NCBI GenBank assembly: GCA_028564705.1
Contig: JAPXFQ010001300.1
Location: forward strand, 1 to 64,000
From: Apricaphanius iberus
Taxonomy: Eukaryota > Chordata > Actinopteri > Cyprinodontiformes > Aphaniidae
Reading direction: 5' to 3'
Length of the DNA: 64,000 nucleotides
Of the stretch, positions 33,294 through 43,570 are shown piece by piece. A model generated the notes under the pieces. It ran no database searches. It had not been told where the DNA came from and saw nothing but the letters and a program-made list of their open reading frames with translations. Made by a program: the position numbers and the translations under genes. Each line of letters begins with the position of its first letter. The stretch's first letter is position 1.

Positions 33294-36200
33294 GTCCGTG
33301 TAACGCTTGTCAGTTCATTATTCAATGTGCAGCACCTCCTGCCGCAAATAGAAAATTGAGCAGTCGTTTCGTTTTTCATTTTTCACTCGTTCAGCCGCAA
33401 ATAGAAAATTGAGCAGTCTTTTCGATTTTCACTGTGTCTGCTATAGTCGGCAATGGCCCTATTCATTTATTATAAAAATATATAATTGACCTTTTTTCAT
33501 TTCAATTTCGTCTTGGATTGTACCATTATGAGATGAGGTGAGACCGGGCGGTGCAAGTGAATGCACGCGCCGAAAGTTTCCGCGCGCTCATTGACGTTCT
33601 CAATTGTTTATCTGGTGGCGGCCACGACCTGATGGATTGACAGTTTAGTCTTCACAAAGGCATAAAACGCCTAAACATTTCTGCCCGGGACTTAAATCGC
33701 GACAGAATTGTGTTCAGATTTCAGGTATGTCAATTTAACAAATTTGTTTCAGTCCAATGTAGGCCTAATTTTTGTGTTTTATGTTACAATTTCCCTTAAC
33801 TTGGCTCATCACGTGGCCATGGCAGTTTCCATAAATGTTTTCATGTGTTAATTGCTGTGTGTGGGGGGGGGTGGGGATACGTTGGGTAAGGGGGTGTGAG
33901 GGTTCAGGTTGCATATGGTTTGGGGAAAAAACTAAACTATTTTAAAATTCAAGAATGCAAAAGTTAATAAAATTAAGCCCGCACCAGGCATATTCTCGTG
34001 CGTTTTTCATCGCGGTCACGCCATCCCCGCTTCTCGCCATTAAAAAATGACATAGGCGTATATTCAACTTATTACGGCAAGTCGGGTTTGACTGTGGCAG
34101 CAGCGGTGCATTCAAATGAACCTTCATATTATAACAGCAACAACGAAAAAATGACAAAGACATGATTAGATTTGGTCCATGTTTCCTGTGGAAAATAACA
34201 CATTATGAAACTGCTTCACTGCAGTATATTGGATTTATGACTTTTTAAAAACATAACAGTATCACATTGACTCCTATGCAGGTGGCTTTTGAAATGGCTT
34301 CAAAATTAACTAAACACAGTGTTATCAGCAAATTTCACCCTCATGTGGTTCAACAGGCATTAAAGGATGCATGTTATACTTTTGATGTAATTTTACTGCA
34401 GAATTGCTAAAGAATTAAATGATCAGTATGGCTGACTCCAGTGCCAGGGACAGTGTCATATCCAGAGGTCAGGAGTGCATTTGATCTGGTAGAAGATTTA
34501 TTAAATGCACCATACTGCATGTTGAGCCATTTATATTCAAGCTGTTGGTTATCCTATTTCATAAATTAAATTTGCATAATGAGAGTGTAACAACACAGTA
34601 ACAGCGAACCTTTGCACTTCCCTTGAAAAATTATTGAATATAGTGGTTGACAGAAGTTAAAACAAAAAACAAAACAAAAACCCTCTAATTGGAGAATGAG
34701 AACAAAGTTAATCATATAAATAATGTATAGATTCATAGAATGGTGTGTACTGTACCTTTTTGTGTTCTTTAATTTGTCCACTTCACACAATTTCATTTTT
34801 CCTCTTCAGTTGTCAGCGCTGTGGGGGGGACAGCTACACAGTTGGGGTGGTACCACAAACTGTAGGTGCTGCACTGGACCATCACCTCGCAGCTGTGTGA
34901 GGTCCTGCAGATGCAGAACATCCACCTCCACTGTGTTTCTTTCAGTTCAGGCTGTTTGAAGGTGTACTGAAATTCTGGTGCATGTCTTCTCTGTAGGGCA
35001 CTGTACAGTGTCCTTCTCATGAAAATGGCACTCTTCTGACCAGATTCCCTCACACAGCACTGAGGCGAAGGCCACTGCAAAGAGGCCACAGCTGCTTGTT
35101 GAATGCTGGAGCTGGACTGCAGGTCTTCAGATGACAAATTGTGCAGCACAATGCAAACATGCAGCACAATCCGACCAGAAGAGTGCCCTTTTCTTGAGAA
35201 GGATATGAGAAGGACACTTTTAAACTTCTGTCAACCACCTGCCAAAATCCAAGATGGACTGGTTTGCACTGTACAATGGAAATAAACCTTATTTGAGATT
35301 ATCACAGTTTCAATAATTTTTCAAGGTAAGTGCAAAGGTTCGCTGTTACTGTGTTGTTACACTCTCATTATGCAAATTTAATTTATGAAATAGGATAACC
35401 AACAGCTTGAATATAAATGGCTCAACATGCAATATGGTGCATTTAATAAATCTTCTACCAGATCAAATGCACTCCTGACCTCTGGATATGACACTGTCCC
35501 TGGCACTGGAGTCAGCCATACTGATCATTTAATTCTTTAGCAATTCTGCAGTAAAATTACATCAAAAGTATAACATGCATCCTTTAATGCCTGTTGAACC
35601 ACATGACGGTGAAATTTGCTGATAACATTGCGTTTAGTGGATTTTGAAGCCATTTCAAAAGCCACCTGCATAGGAGTCAATGTGATACTGTTATGTTTTT
35701 AAAAAGTCATAAATCCAATATACTGCAGTGAACCAGTTTCATAATGTGTTATTTTCCACAGGAAACATGGACCAAATCTAATCATGTCTTTGTCATTTTT
35801 TCTTTGTTGCTGTTATAATATGAAGGTTCATTTGAATGCACCGCTGCTGCCACAGTCAAACCCGACTTGCCGTAATAAGTTGAATATACGCCTATGTCAT
35901 TTTTTAATGGCGAGAAGCGGGGATGGCGTGACCGCGGTGAAAAACGCACGAGAATATGCCCGGTGCGGGCTTAATTTTATTAACTTTTGCATTCTTGAAT
36001 TTTAAAATAGTTTAGTTTTTTCCCCAAACCATATGCAACCTGAACCCTCACACCCCCTTACCCAACGTATCCCCCCCCACACACAGCAATTAACACATGA
36101 AAACATTTATGGAAACTGCCATGGCCACGTGATGAGCCAAGTTAAGGGAATCTGCTAACTTAAACACAAAATTAGGCCTACATTGGAACAAATTCTGTTA

Positions 36201-36644
36201 AATTGACATACCTGAAATATGAACGCAATTCTGTCGCGATTTAAATCCCGGGCAGAAATGTTTAGGCGTTTTATGCCTTTGTGAAGACTAAACTGTGAAT
36301 CCATCAGGTCGTGGCCGCCACCAGATAAACAATTGAGAACGTCAATGAGCGCGCGGAAACTTTCGGCGCGTGCATTCACTTGCACCGCCCGGTCTCACCT
36401 CATCTCATAATGGTACAATCCAAGACGAAATTGAAATGAAAAAAGGTCAATTACATACTTTTATAATAAATGAATAGGGCCATTTGCCGACTATAGCAGA
36501 CACAGTGAAAATCGAAAAGACTGCTCAATTTTCTATTTGCGGCTGAACGAGTGAAAAATGAAAAACGAAACGACTGCTCAATTTTCTATTTGCGGCAGGA
36601 GGTGCTGCAAATTGAATAATGAACTGACAAGCGTTACACGGACC
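33294..36644. mobile_element. Unclassified DNA element with 1.3-1.4-kb inverted arms and a small coding core
   Basis: The element starts GGTCCGTGTAACGCTTGTCA and ends with the exact inverse. TCTTTC at 33288-33293 is repeated at 36645-36650, so it has a 6-bp target duplication. The left arm is about 33294-34660 and the right arm about 35205-36644; mirror frames at 34163-33942 and 35784-36005 differ by only a few residues, so the arms are very similar. Two direct copies of CCGCAAATAGAAAATTGAGC lie just inside each end and could bind a transposase. A central core of about 550 bp encodes a PHD-finger-like sequence. A 6-bp duplication and kilobase-long arms recall Polinton or IS3EU elements, but the terminal bases and the core do not let me place it. 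Confidence 0.8.
34793..35208 (-). pseudogene. PHD-finger-like C-terminal coding fragment inside the long-arm element
   Basis: The minus strand is open from about 35205 to a stop at 34793. It starts with a helix-like stretch ending GRIVLHVCIVLHNLSSED, which resembles the end of a DDE_4/Harbinger-type nuclease, and continues through about 60 unassigned residues. It ends WMFCICRTSHSCEVM, then VQCSTYSLWYHPNCV. Cys-x-Cys, a third Cys, Trp and His-x2-Cys match a PHD zinc finger, but the usual fourth ligand is Tyr here. It has no start codon of its own, so it is probably the last exon or the 3' end of a deleted gene. Confidence 0.5.
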
Positions 36645-36650
36645 TCTTTC

Positions 36651-37634
36651 TATCCTCGGTTGATTCCGCATTCCTCCTTGACTGCATTGTATTTTGCTGC
36701 TACTTAAGGCAATTGAATCCTTAAATGACTCCAAGGAATAGATGGTTTTATATGTTTTTCTGCGTTAAAGTGCTTGCTGTGTTTTCTATTGTTGACGGGG
36801 TCATGCTTGTTGCCTGAAGAAGATTGGGTGTGGAGTGGCTTAGCAGGGTGAGGTCACAGAAATGAATGTTGTTTATCCCTCTGGGTAAAACTGTATTGGT
36901 TACTACCATGTAACTGTTGAAGTCTCCCATTGTTAAAGAGGTGTTCATATTTTATCCATGTTTTATCCAAGATCAAGTTACATTTTAAAGAAATGAAATG
37001 GTCCATGTACTTTTCTTCTAAGGTTCATAGAGTTTTATTCTTTATTGAGAGTGGGACTTGCTGCTTTGAGCAGTCTGGTCTTTGCAGCTGCAATGGATGA
37101 GGAATTTCCATTAGGGGAGATCCTAAGTTTGATCAAATCATGCGGTCATGTTGAAGTTTTCCACTGCTCAGTAAACTTCTATGTTGAATATGCGTTAGAA
37201 GGATGCCTCATAATGCCATGGTAATAAGAGAGAACCTGTCACAAATGGTGTAACATAATATTTCTGTTTCTGATTGGTAGATTGTGAAAAGGGATTGGGA
37301 CACCCAACCCACTGGAGGGTTGTACTTCGCTCTGAGCTTTTCAATAAAAGGCATCACTGTGCTGAACAGATTCAAATGTAACGGGTGAAAACTGTGTCTT
37401 GTCTGAGTGTTTTCTGGTTGTTATTGCAGCTTGCCAGAGAATAAAAGGACCAGAGCGCTTGGAATCTGGGATCTCTAGTTTATAGTCTGAGACTATACTG
37501 CAGAAAAGGAAAGAGAGGTCAGGGATCTCCAATGGACTCTGGGACCAACAATTGTATATCATTGCATATTTAAAAAAAAATATTCATATTGATATTTTAT
37601 TTTCATTACCCAAAGCCTGTACAAAAATCCATAG
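36651..37634. other. Intergenic, no recognised feature
   Basis: About 980 bp of unique-looking sequence with short frames only; none has a domain. Confidence 0.4.
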
Positions 37635-37839
37635 CAGGGGTCCCCAACTTCAGGCTTCGAGGGTCAGTATCCTGCAGGTTTTAGTTCTTTCCCTGGTTCA
37701 CAGGCCCCAAAATATGGCTTTTAATCTCTACTTTTTCTGCAGCCTCAGTTCCACGTTCGGAGCGTATTCATAATTTCTGTCAAAAGAGAGGAAATAAGAA
37801 ACAGGCACAATTATCCAATTTTGGCCGATCTCACCTGCA

Positions 37840-38306
37840 GGCGTGTGCAGTCCCAGAGAATAATCCCTCAGAGTTCACACTGAATTCCAGTGGCTACAGT
37901 TTTATTACACATTGATCAAAATGAGTTACATTTCTTAGATGTAATATGAAAACCTCTCTCAGACTAGCATACAATGGAGTCCCAAAATCCTCAGCCTCCC
38001 TTCCTAAAATGACCTTGACTCCCTAGTAGATTTCATACAGCCTCTTTGTTAGTTAAATACCTCTTTTCTTTTTAGTCTGCCTTCTTCCTCTTTCCCACAC
38101 CATCTGCCTTCAGTGATAATAAGCTAAGCATTGTTCTGTGGTAAGCATCCACACATATGAATCAATATTGAATTCACTGTATAGTAAGAATGGGAATCAT
38201 AATGCTTTCCTGCTGTTTAATACAATACCTCATAGAAGCTGTCTACACTGCGTTCTTCCCCGGTCACAGGTTCACAATAATTTCATTTTACTATGTGGCC
38301 CTAATC
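37840..38306 (-). mobile_element. Decayed LTR (family D), cut by an L2 insertion
   Basis: It is homologous to 8861-9300 plus 9905-9975, with shared blocks such as AAGCATTGTTCT, ATTGAATTCACTGTATA and CACAGGTTCACAATAATTTC. It stops at GTGGCCCTA exactly where the L2 3' end begins. A reversed AATAAA lies near 37900. Outer boundary approximate. Confidence 0.5.
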
Positions 38307-40555
38307 AGAATCAGAATCAGCTTTAATGGCAGCTTTTATGACACATACAAGGAATTTGACTCCGGCAACTTTTCTCACTAGTACAGACTTAAATAAGCGA
38401 AATAAAAATAGCTACAATAAATAAATAACAATAAAGGATAAAATATACACCAAACTGTGGTTATTGTAAAGAGAGTATATACAGCAGTGCAGAGTTATAG
38501 TTTATTGTTATGTGAATGGACTCACACTCTGACTACAGAGAGTTCATCAGAGCGACAGCCTGGGGGAAAATACTGTTCTTGTGTCGGGTGGTTTTGGCGT
38601 ACAGTGCTCTGTAACTCCTGCCTGAGGGGAGGAGCCTAAACAGGTTGTGGCCAGGGTGAGAGGGGTCAGTGGTGATTTTTCTGGCCCGCTTCCTGACCTT
38701 GTCCCGGAATAGGTCTTGAATGGAGGGACACTGTTCTCTGCAGTCTGTCCTTGTCTTGCCTGGTGGTGGATCCGAACCAGACAGGGATGGATGAGGTCAG
38801 GACAGACTGGACTATTGCTGTGTAGAAGATGGTCAGCAGCTCCTGAGGCAGGTTTAACTTTCTGAGCTGACGCAGAAACTACAGCCTCTGCTGGGCCCTC
38901 TTCCTTATACAGTCTATGTGGGAGGTCCACTTCAGGTCCCATGTGATGGTGGATCCTAGGAACCTGAAAAGCTCCACTGTGGGGACTGTCCTGTTGAGGA
39001 TTGTGAGAGGAAATGTTCATGGGGGTCTCTTCCTGAAGTCGACTGTCATCTCCACAGTTTTGAGCCGGTTTAGCTCCAGGTGCTTCTGACTGCACCAGAG
39101 GACCAGCTGTTCCACTTCCTACACTGAGGGACTGTCCTGTTGGATGAATGTGAGTAAGGTAAATGTTGCAGGGGGTCTCTTCCTGAAGTCGACTGTCATC
39201 TCCACAGTTTTGAGCGGGTTTAGCTCCAGGTGGTTCTGACTGCACCAGAGGACCAGCTGTTCCACCTCCCTTCTGTATGCAGACTCGTCGCCGTCACGGA
39301 TGAGTCCAATGACGGAAGTGTCATCTGCAAACTTCAGGAGTTTCACAGAAGGGTCTCTTGACGTGCAATCAGTGGTGTAAAGGGAGAAAAGCAGTGGGGA
39401 GAGAACACATCCCTGGGGGGCGCCCGTGCGATTGATCGGTTTGCAGGATTATGAAGTTACCAAGTTTCACCTGCTGCCTCCTGTCAGTCAGGAAACTGGT
39501 AATCCACTGGCAGGTGGAGGGAGGCACGGTGAGCTGGGACAGTTTTTGGTAGAGAAGCTCTGGGACGATGGTGTTGAATGCAGAGCTGAAGTCTACAAAC
39601 AGGACCAGTGTAAGTCCCTGCAGAGTCTAGGTAGTGCAGGATGTAGTGGAGATCCATGTTGACTGCCTCATCCACTGACCTGTTTGCTCTATTTGCAAAC
39701 TACAGGGGGTCTAAAAGGGGATCTGTGATGTCCTTCAGGTGGGTCAGTACCAGTCGCTCAAAGGATTTCTTGGGAACCGGAATGATGGTGGAGCGTTTGA
39801 GGCAGGAGGGGACCTCACACAGCTCCAGGGAGTTATCAAAGATCTGAGTGAAGATGGGAGCCAGCTGGTCAGCACAGACTTTCAGACAGGATGGAGACAC
39901 ACCATCGGGTCCCGGATCCTTCTTAATCCTCTGTCTCTGAAATAGTTGACGCACATCCTGTTCACAGATCTTCAGTGCAGGCAGGGGGTCAGGTATGGGG
40001 ATGGTTTGGGGTGATGCTAGGCCTTTTGTGATGGAGATGGTGGGGGAAGTGGAAGGTGTGAAGGTCGTTTCAAACCTGGAAAAAAATTCATTGAGGTCTG
40101 CAGCCAGGCGGGGGCTCCCCACAGGGTGGGGGGATGGTCTCCTATAGTTGGTAATGGTCTGCAGGCCCTTCCAAACTGCAGAAGAGTCGTTGGCAGAAAG
40201 ACGCTCCTTCAGCTTAACACTGTAGGTCCTTTTTGCTGCCTTGATCTCCTTTGTCAGCTTGTTCCTGGCCTGCTTGTACAGGTCCCGATCCCCACTCCTG
40301 TAGGCCTCCTCCTTGTCCTGGCATAGACGTTTCAGTTCTGCAGTGAACCATGGTTTGTTGTTGTTGAACATGCAGAAGGTTTACGTCTGCACACACATGT
40401 CCTCACAAAAGCTGATGTAAGGTGTCATAGTGTTAGTCAGTTCTTCCAGGTCTGAGGCTGCTGCTTCAAAGACGCTCCAATCAGTGCAGTCAAAGCAGGC
40501 CTGTAACTGCATCTTTGACTCAGTCCATCTCCTCACAGTTCTTACTACAGGCTTA
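38307..40555 (-). mobile_element. L2-like LINE, 5'-truncated (copy 2)
   Basis: On the minus strand the element ends with the tandem CTGATTCTGATTCTGAT (38306-38322). It begins near 40555 in the linker upstream of the reverse transcriptase. It is very similar to copy 1 at 5793-7867 but reaches about 170 bp further 5'. A 146-bp internal tandem duplication lies at about 38985-39276. Confidence 0.9.
38547..40371 (-). pseudogene. L2-like reverse transcriptase, broken
   Basis: The frame 40371-39700 (223 codons) starts MFNNNKPWFTAELKRL and covers the linker and fingers, with DPGPDGVSPSCLK. The catalytic motif A region is in another frame near 39600 (39675-39484), and FADDTSVIGLI lies in 39346-39119. 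The 146-bp tandem duplication then repeats the segment encoding AKPAQNCGDDSRLQEETP. The frameshifts and the duplication make it inactive. Confidence 0.88.
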
Positions 40556-41130
40556 AGCTTGGTTTATGCTTGCCGCGTCCGCGAGGTCCGCACGGCTCCA
40601 CGCGGCCAAATTACGTCATTTTAGCAACCACGCCTCTCCGCGCGGCCTCCTCCCGCCCCAAAATTTGCACACCGCGCACCTAGAAAAATTTGTAACTACG
40701 CGGGCGGTCCCGCGCGGAAAAACATGGCGGATTGACGAGCTCATATTGCCGGAGGTTTATAAAAAGAATTCTTTATGATTCGGCCGATAGAGATCACTGT
40801 GATCAACTGTGTTTTATTGGACGAGAGGACAGTCTCCTTTTTCGTCTTTTTTCCTAAGTAAACCGCATAAAAGTTCTGCTTTGTTTAAGCTCACGGGTGT
40901 CACCATCTTGTAAACAACAGTGATTACTACTTTTACTATGGTGTAGTGTTGTATGTATGCCGTAGAGCCCTACGCCGCCCACTACAGTCGTCAAGAATAT
41001 TGGCTCTCAGCAGGGACAAGCGGCAAAAAGTATAAACGCTGCTCGAAGGCGTCTCGGCCGGTTCCACATGTCTCGTTTCCACGCGGAATGTTCATGCGGC
41101 ATGCGATTTCCATTCTTAATTTTGGGGTGT
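40556..41130 (+). mobile_element. DNA transposon fragment with MADF-domain start, probably PIF/Harbinger-related
   Basis: It starts AAGCTTGGTTTATGCTTG followed by CG-rich CGCGTCCGCG motifs, a terminus seen in fish Harbinger-type elements. At about 40724 an ATGGCGGA begins a short coding stretch with ELILPEVYKKNSL, which looks like the first helix of a MADF domain; it stops after about 20 residues. The far end was not fixed. Family assignment is tentative. Confidence 0.45.
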
Positions 41131-41234
41131 ATCAGTGATATAAAGTGTTCATGTCCCTGGTTGGGCACGTCACGTGTTGTCTATATTTGGGCAATTCAAG
41201 TTTGAGATTTACTCTGTTAAAATCCCTGAGAATG

Positions 41235-41266
<32 letters not shown>

Positions 41267-41359
41267 ATTATATATATTATTACTACTTCAGGAGGAGGCG
41301 AAAAAAACTGGTAGGGCACCAGCCCTTGAGACCTGGAGTTGGGGACACCTGATCTATAG

Positions 41360-41799
41360 TGTTTTCCACCACAAGCTGTGGTTTCAAATCTAGCACAACC
41401 ACTGACTTGAGTTGAGTTCCCAAAGCAAGTTTCTACGGAGCACTTACAGAAATGCAGCAAATCTAAATTCTGACTAAAGGAATGGTAAACCACATACTAC
41501 AAAAAAAATCCTAATATTTGAAAGATTCCGCAAGGATCGTAGGTTTTTTTTCCCTATGAAACACAATGGAGGGGAAAAAAAGCTTTTGCAGTTCAGCAAT
41601 TGTGGCTTATTTTGATTTTGATATTAAATTAATTATATAAGGAGTTGAGGACCAGACACCATTCAGCAGTATTTATACATCCAGTCTTGATCAGCATACA
41701 TTCGTAGAACAGTAGTGTTAGGGGCAGTACAAATGTCGCTTGTAATAAGGTTTAATCTTCCCCAAACCTCTTAATTTTACCATGTTTATATTCTCCTTG
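41360..41799. other. Intergenic, no recognised feature
   Basis: AT-rich sequence between the hAT target duplication and a LINE relic, with short frames only. Confidence 0.35.
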
Positions 41800-43026
41800 G
41801 ACTTACGAACGCCTTGGAAGTGCTCCCCAGTCTCACATGCTGTTTCCTGTCCATCAGGAAGTTAGTGATTCACTTACGGCTAGGATCAGGCACATTCATC
41901 TGGGAAAGCTTGCCTTGGAGAGGGTCTGGAAGGATGGTTTTGACGGGGGAGCTGAAGTCCACAAACAGGATCCTTGCTATGCTGTTTTTGTCATCTACAA
42001 ACCTGTTGGCTCTGTAGACAAACTGCAGGGGATCCAGGAGGGAGGCCGTGAGGGTCTTGAGATAAGAGGTGCTCAAATTACTTTATGATCACAGATGTCA
42101 GAGCCACAGGTCTGTAGTCATTAAGTCATTAAGTAGTGTTCCTTGGCTTCTTGGGTAGAGAAACTATGGTGGAGGTCTTGAAGCAGGCAGGCACATGACA
42201 TGCCTCCAGTGAGGAGTTGAAAATGCTAGAAAACACTGGGGGCAACTCATTTGTACAGTGTCTGAGGCCGTTTTCACATGTGTGGCCGTACCAGAAAACG
42301 GCCAGAGAAAATGCTATTTTTTTCTGTTCACATGTCACGGATCTCTGCCCATATTGCGATCCAGTCTTTTACTACAAATAAACAGCAGGTGGCGGTATAC
42401 AAATAAGTCTTAGTTCTCCAACAAACAAGGGAGTGAGAAGTACCGACGTCATAAAACGAGCGACAGCCTAGAATGTAAACAAACTGGTCTACTGGTCAGC
42501 TGCTACCTGAAGCCATCTACAGGGTGAGTGTTGCAGTAAACCCGCCGTTTTGTAATCTGCTGTGTTGCTGTGGGATGCTTGAATCGCGTTGTTTTGGTAT
42601 TTGTATGGTCGCGAGGTGATTCTGTAATTTCGGCCGGCGGTGTCGTCATTTCCGCATGGAGCGCGTCTATTGTCTTGAGTGCGGCCAGAGTACGGGTTGT
42701 GTTCACATGATACGTGGCCGCTCGTACCTGGACTCGGATACTACCTCCAAGGCAGGTCTCTCTGGCCGTATTCTGGCACGGTACAGTCTATGTTCACATG
42801 GTACGAAATAAGTGGATTTTGACCAAATACCATACCCGAGTACGGACTCCCGTACCATGTGAAAGCGCCCTGAGAGTGGCAGGAGACACACCATCTGGGT
42901 GGGGAGCTTTTGTAGCAAATACAGTCTTAAACTGTTTCCTCACATCTGTCTCATGAATATGATAGGTTTTAGTAGGAGACGGTGATGTGAGAACCTCATA
43001 GGTGTTGGCTGCGGCTGTGTCCACAC
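41800..43026 (-). pseudogene. L2-like LINE reverse transcriptase relic, split by a MITE
   Basis: Minus-strand pieces in order are 43024-42866 (ETDVRKQFKTVF, HPDGVSPATLR), then after the MITE 42265-42129 (NELPPVFSSIFNSSLEACHVP, TSTIVSLPKK) and 42076-41870 (LLDPLQFVYRANR, ARILFVDFSS). These are successive reverse transcriptase segments; the catalytic FADD part is missing. It is more diverged than copies 1 and 2 and belongs to a different subfamily. Confidence 0.75.
42263..42869. mobile_element. MITE with CATGTGAAA-type inverted ends
   Basis: The left end GGCCGTTTTCACATG and the right end CATGTGAAAGCGCCC are 15-bp inverted repeats with two mismatches. They interrupt a LINE frame between ATLR and NELPPVF segments, so the edges are well placed. 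A 3-bp TGA flanks both sides, allowing a PIF/Harbinger-like duplication. Internal CGTACC and GGTACG motifs recur. No coding frame. Confidence 0.7.
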
Positions 43027-43029
43027 TAA

Positions 43030-43570
43030 GGCTACGTCCACACTAAGCCGGATAAGGTTACACGGGGAGTTAGACGCCTAATGTTATCCACTCAACACGA
43101 CCATTTACGCCCCGTTTAAGGTCCGTTTAAGGTCCCATGATTGCGCAATCCAATGCCGACCTATGCATGTACTGGGCATGCGCGGGGAAAAACAAAAAGA
43201 ACACAGATTGACGCGTATAATCTACGTCACTTTCGGCGCCTACATATTAAAAACAAGAAGCTCTAAGCACAGTTCATAATATCTCCTTGTCCGAAGAGAA
43301 CAATGGCTGCTCAGAGGAAGAGAAAGTTTGTGGTGGGGACCGACGACGAGGCCAACTTATTATTAAAAGTGACTCAAGACTACAAAGCTGCCATGACGCT
43401 ACAGAATGTGGACTGGGAGTCAGTCCTGACAAAATATGGCGACATTCTTGCACGCTTCAAGGAGTCTTATCCCTCGCCAGAGGAGGCCATTGCGACTGCA
43501 AAGGATTTTCCTCACAAGGAGGAAGAAATAACAAAAGGTATGTTTTTGTTTATGAAAAGACCAGTTGATT
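43030..43570 (+). mobile_element. PIF/Harbinger element, Myb-gene end, truncated on the right
   Basis: It begins GGCTACGTCCACACTAAGCC after TAA (43027-43029), the usual 3-bp Harbinger target. About 270 bp of non-coding terminus leads to a Myb-like gene. The 61111-61697 element shares this terminus nearly base for base. The other end is missing; an L1 follows directly. Confidence 0.8.
43303..43537 (+). CDS. Harbinger-type Myb/SANT-like DNA-binding protein, first exon
   Basis: The frame starts MAAQRKRKFVVGTDDEANLL and continues YKAAMTLQNVDWESVLTKY, GDILARFKESYPSPEEA, then DFPHKEEEITK, with a donor (AAAG|GTATGT) at 43537. The spaced aromatic and acidic residues and VDWESV are those of the Myb-like protein encoded next to the Harbinger nuclease, which brings the nuclease to the element ends. 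The exon is fully open. Later exons and the nuclease are absent, so the copy cannot move by itself. Confidence 0.75.

Larger units (their letters stand above)
37635..41351. mobile_element. hAT element filled by later insertions
   Basis: The left end CAGGGGTCCCCAACTTCAGG and the right end CCTGGAGTTGGGGACACCTG are inverted copies of a common fish hAT terminus. The flanks ATCCATAG (37627-37634) and ATCTATAG (41352-41359) are an 8-bp duplication with one change. Inside are an LTR relic, an L2 LINE and a MADF-coding DNA element, so little of the hAT itself remains. An (AT)n run at 41237-41275 lies near the right end. Confidence 0.85.

Noticed and set aside
41837..42088. Plus-strand frame of 83 codons
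   Set aside because: It is the antisense shadow of the LINE reverse transcriptase relic on the minus strand.
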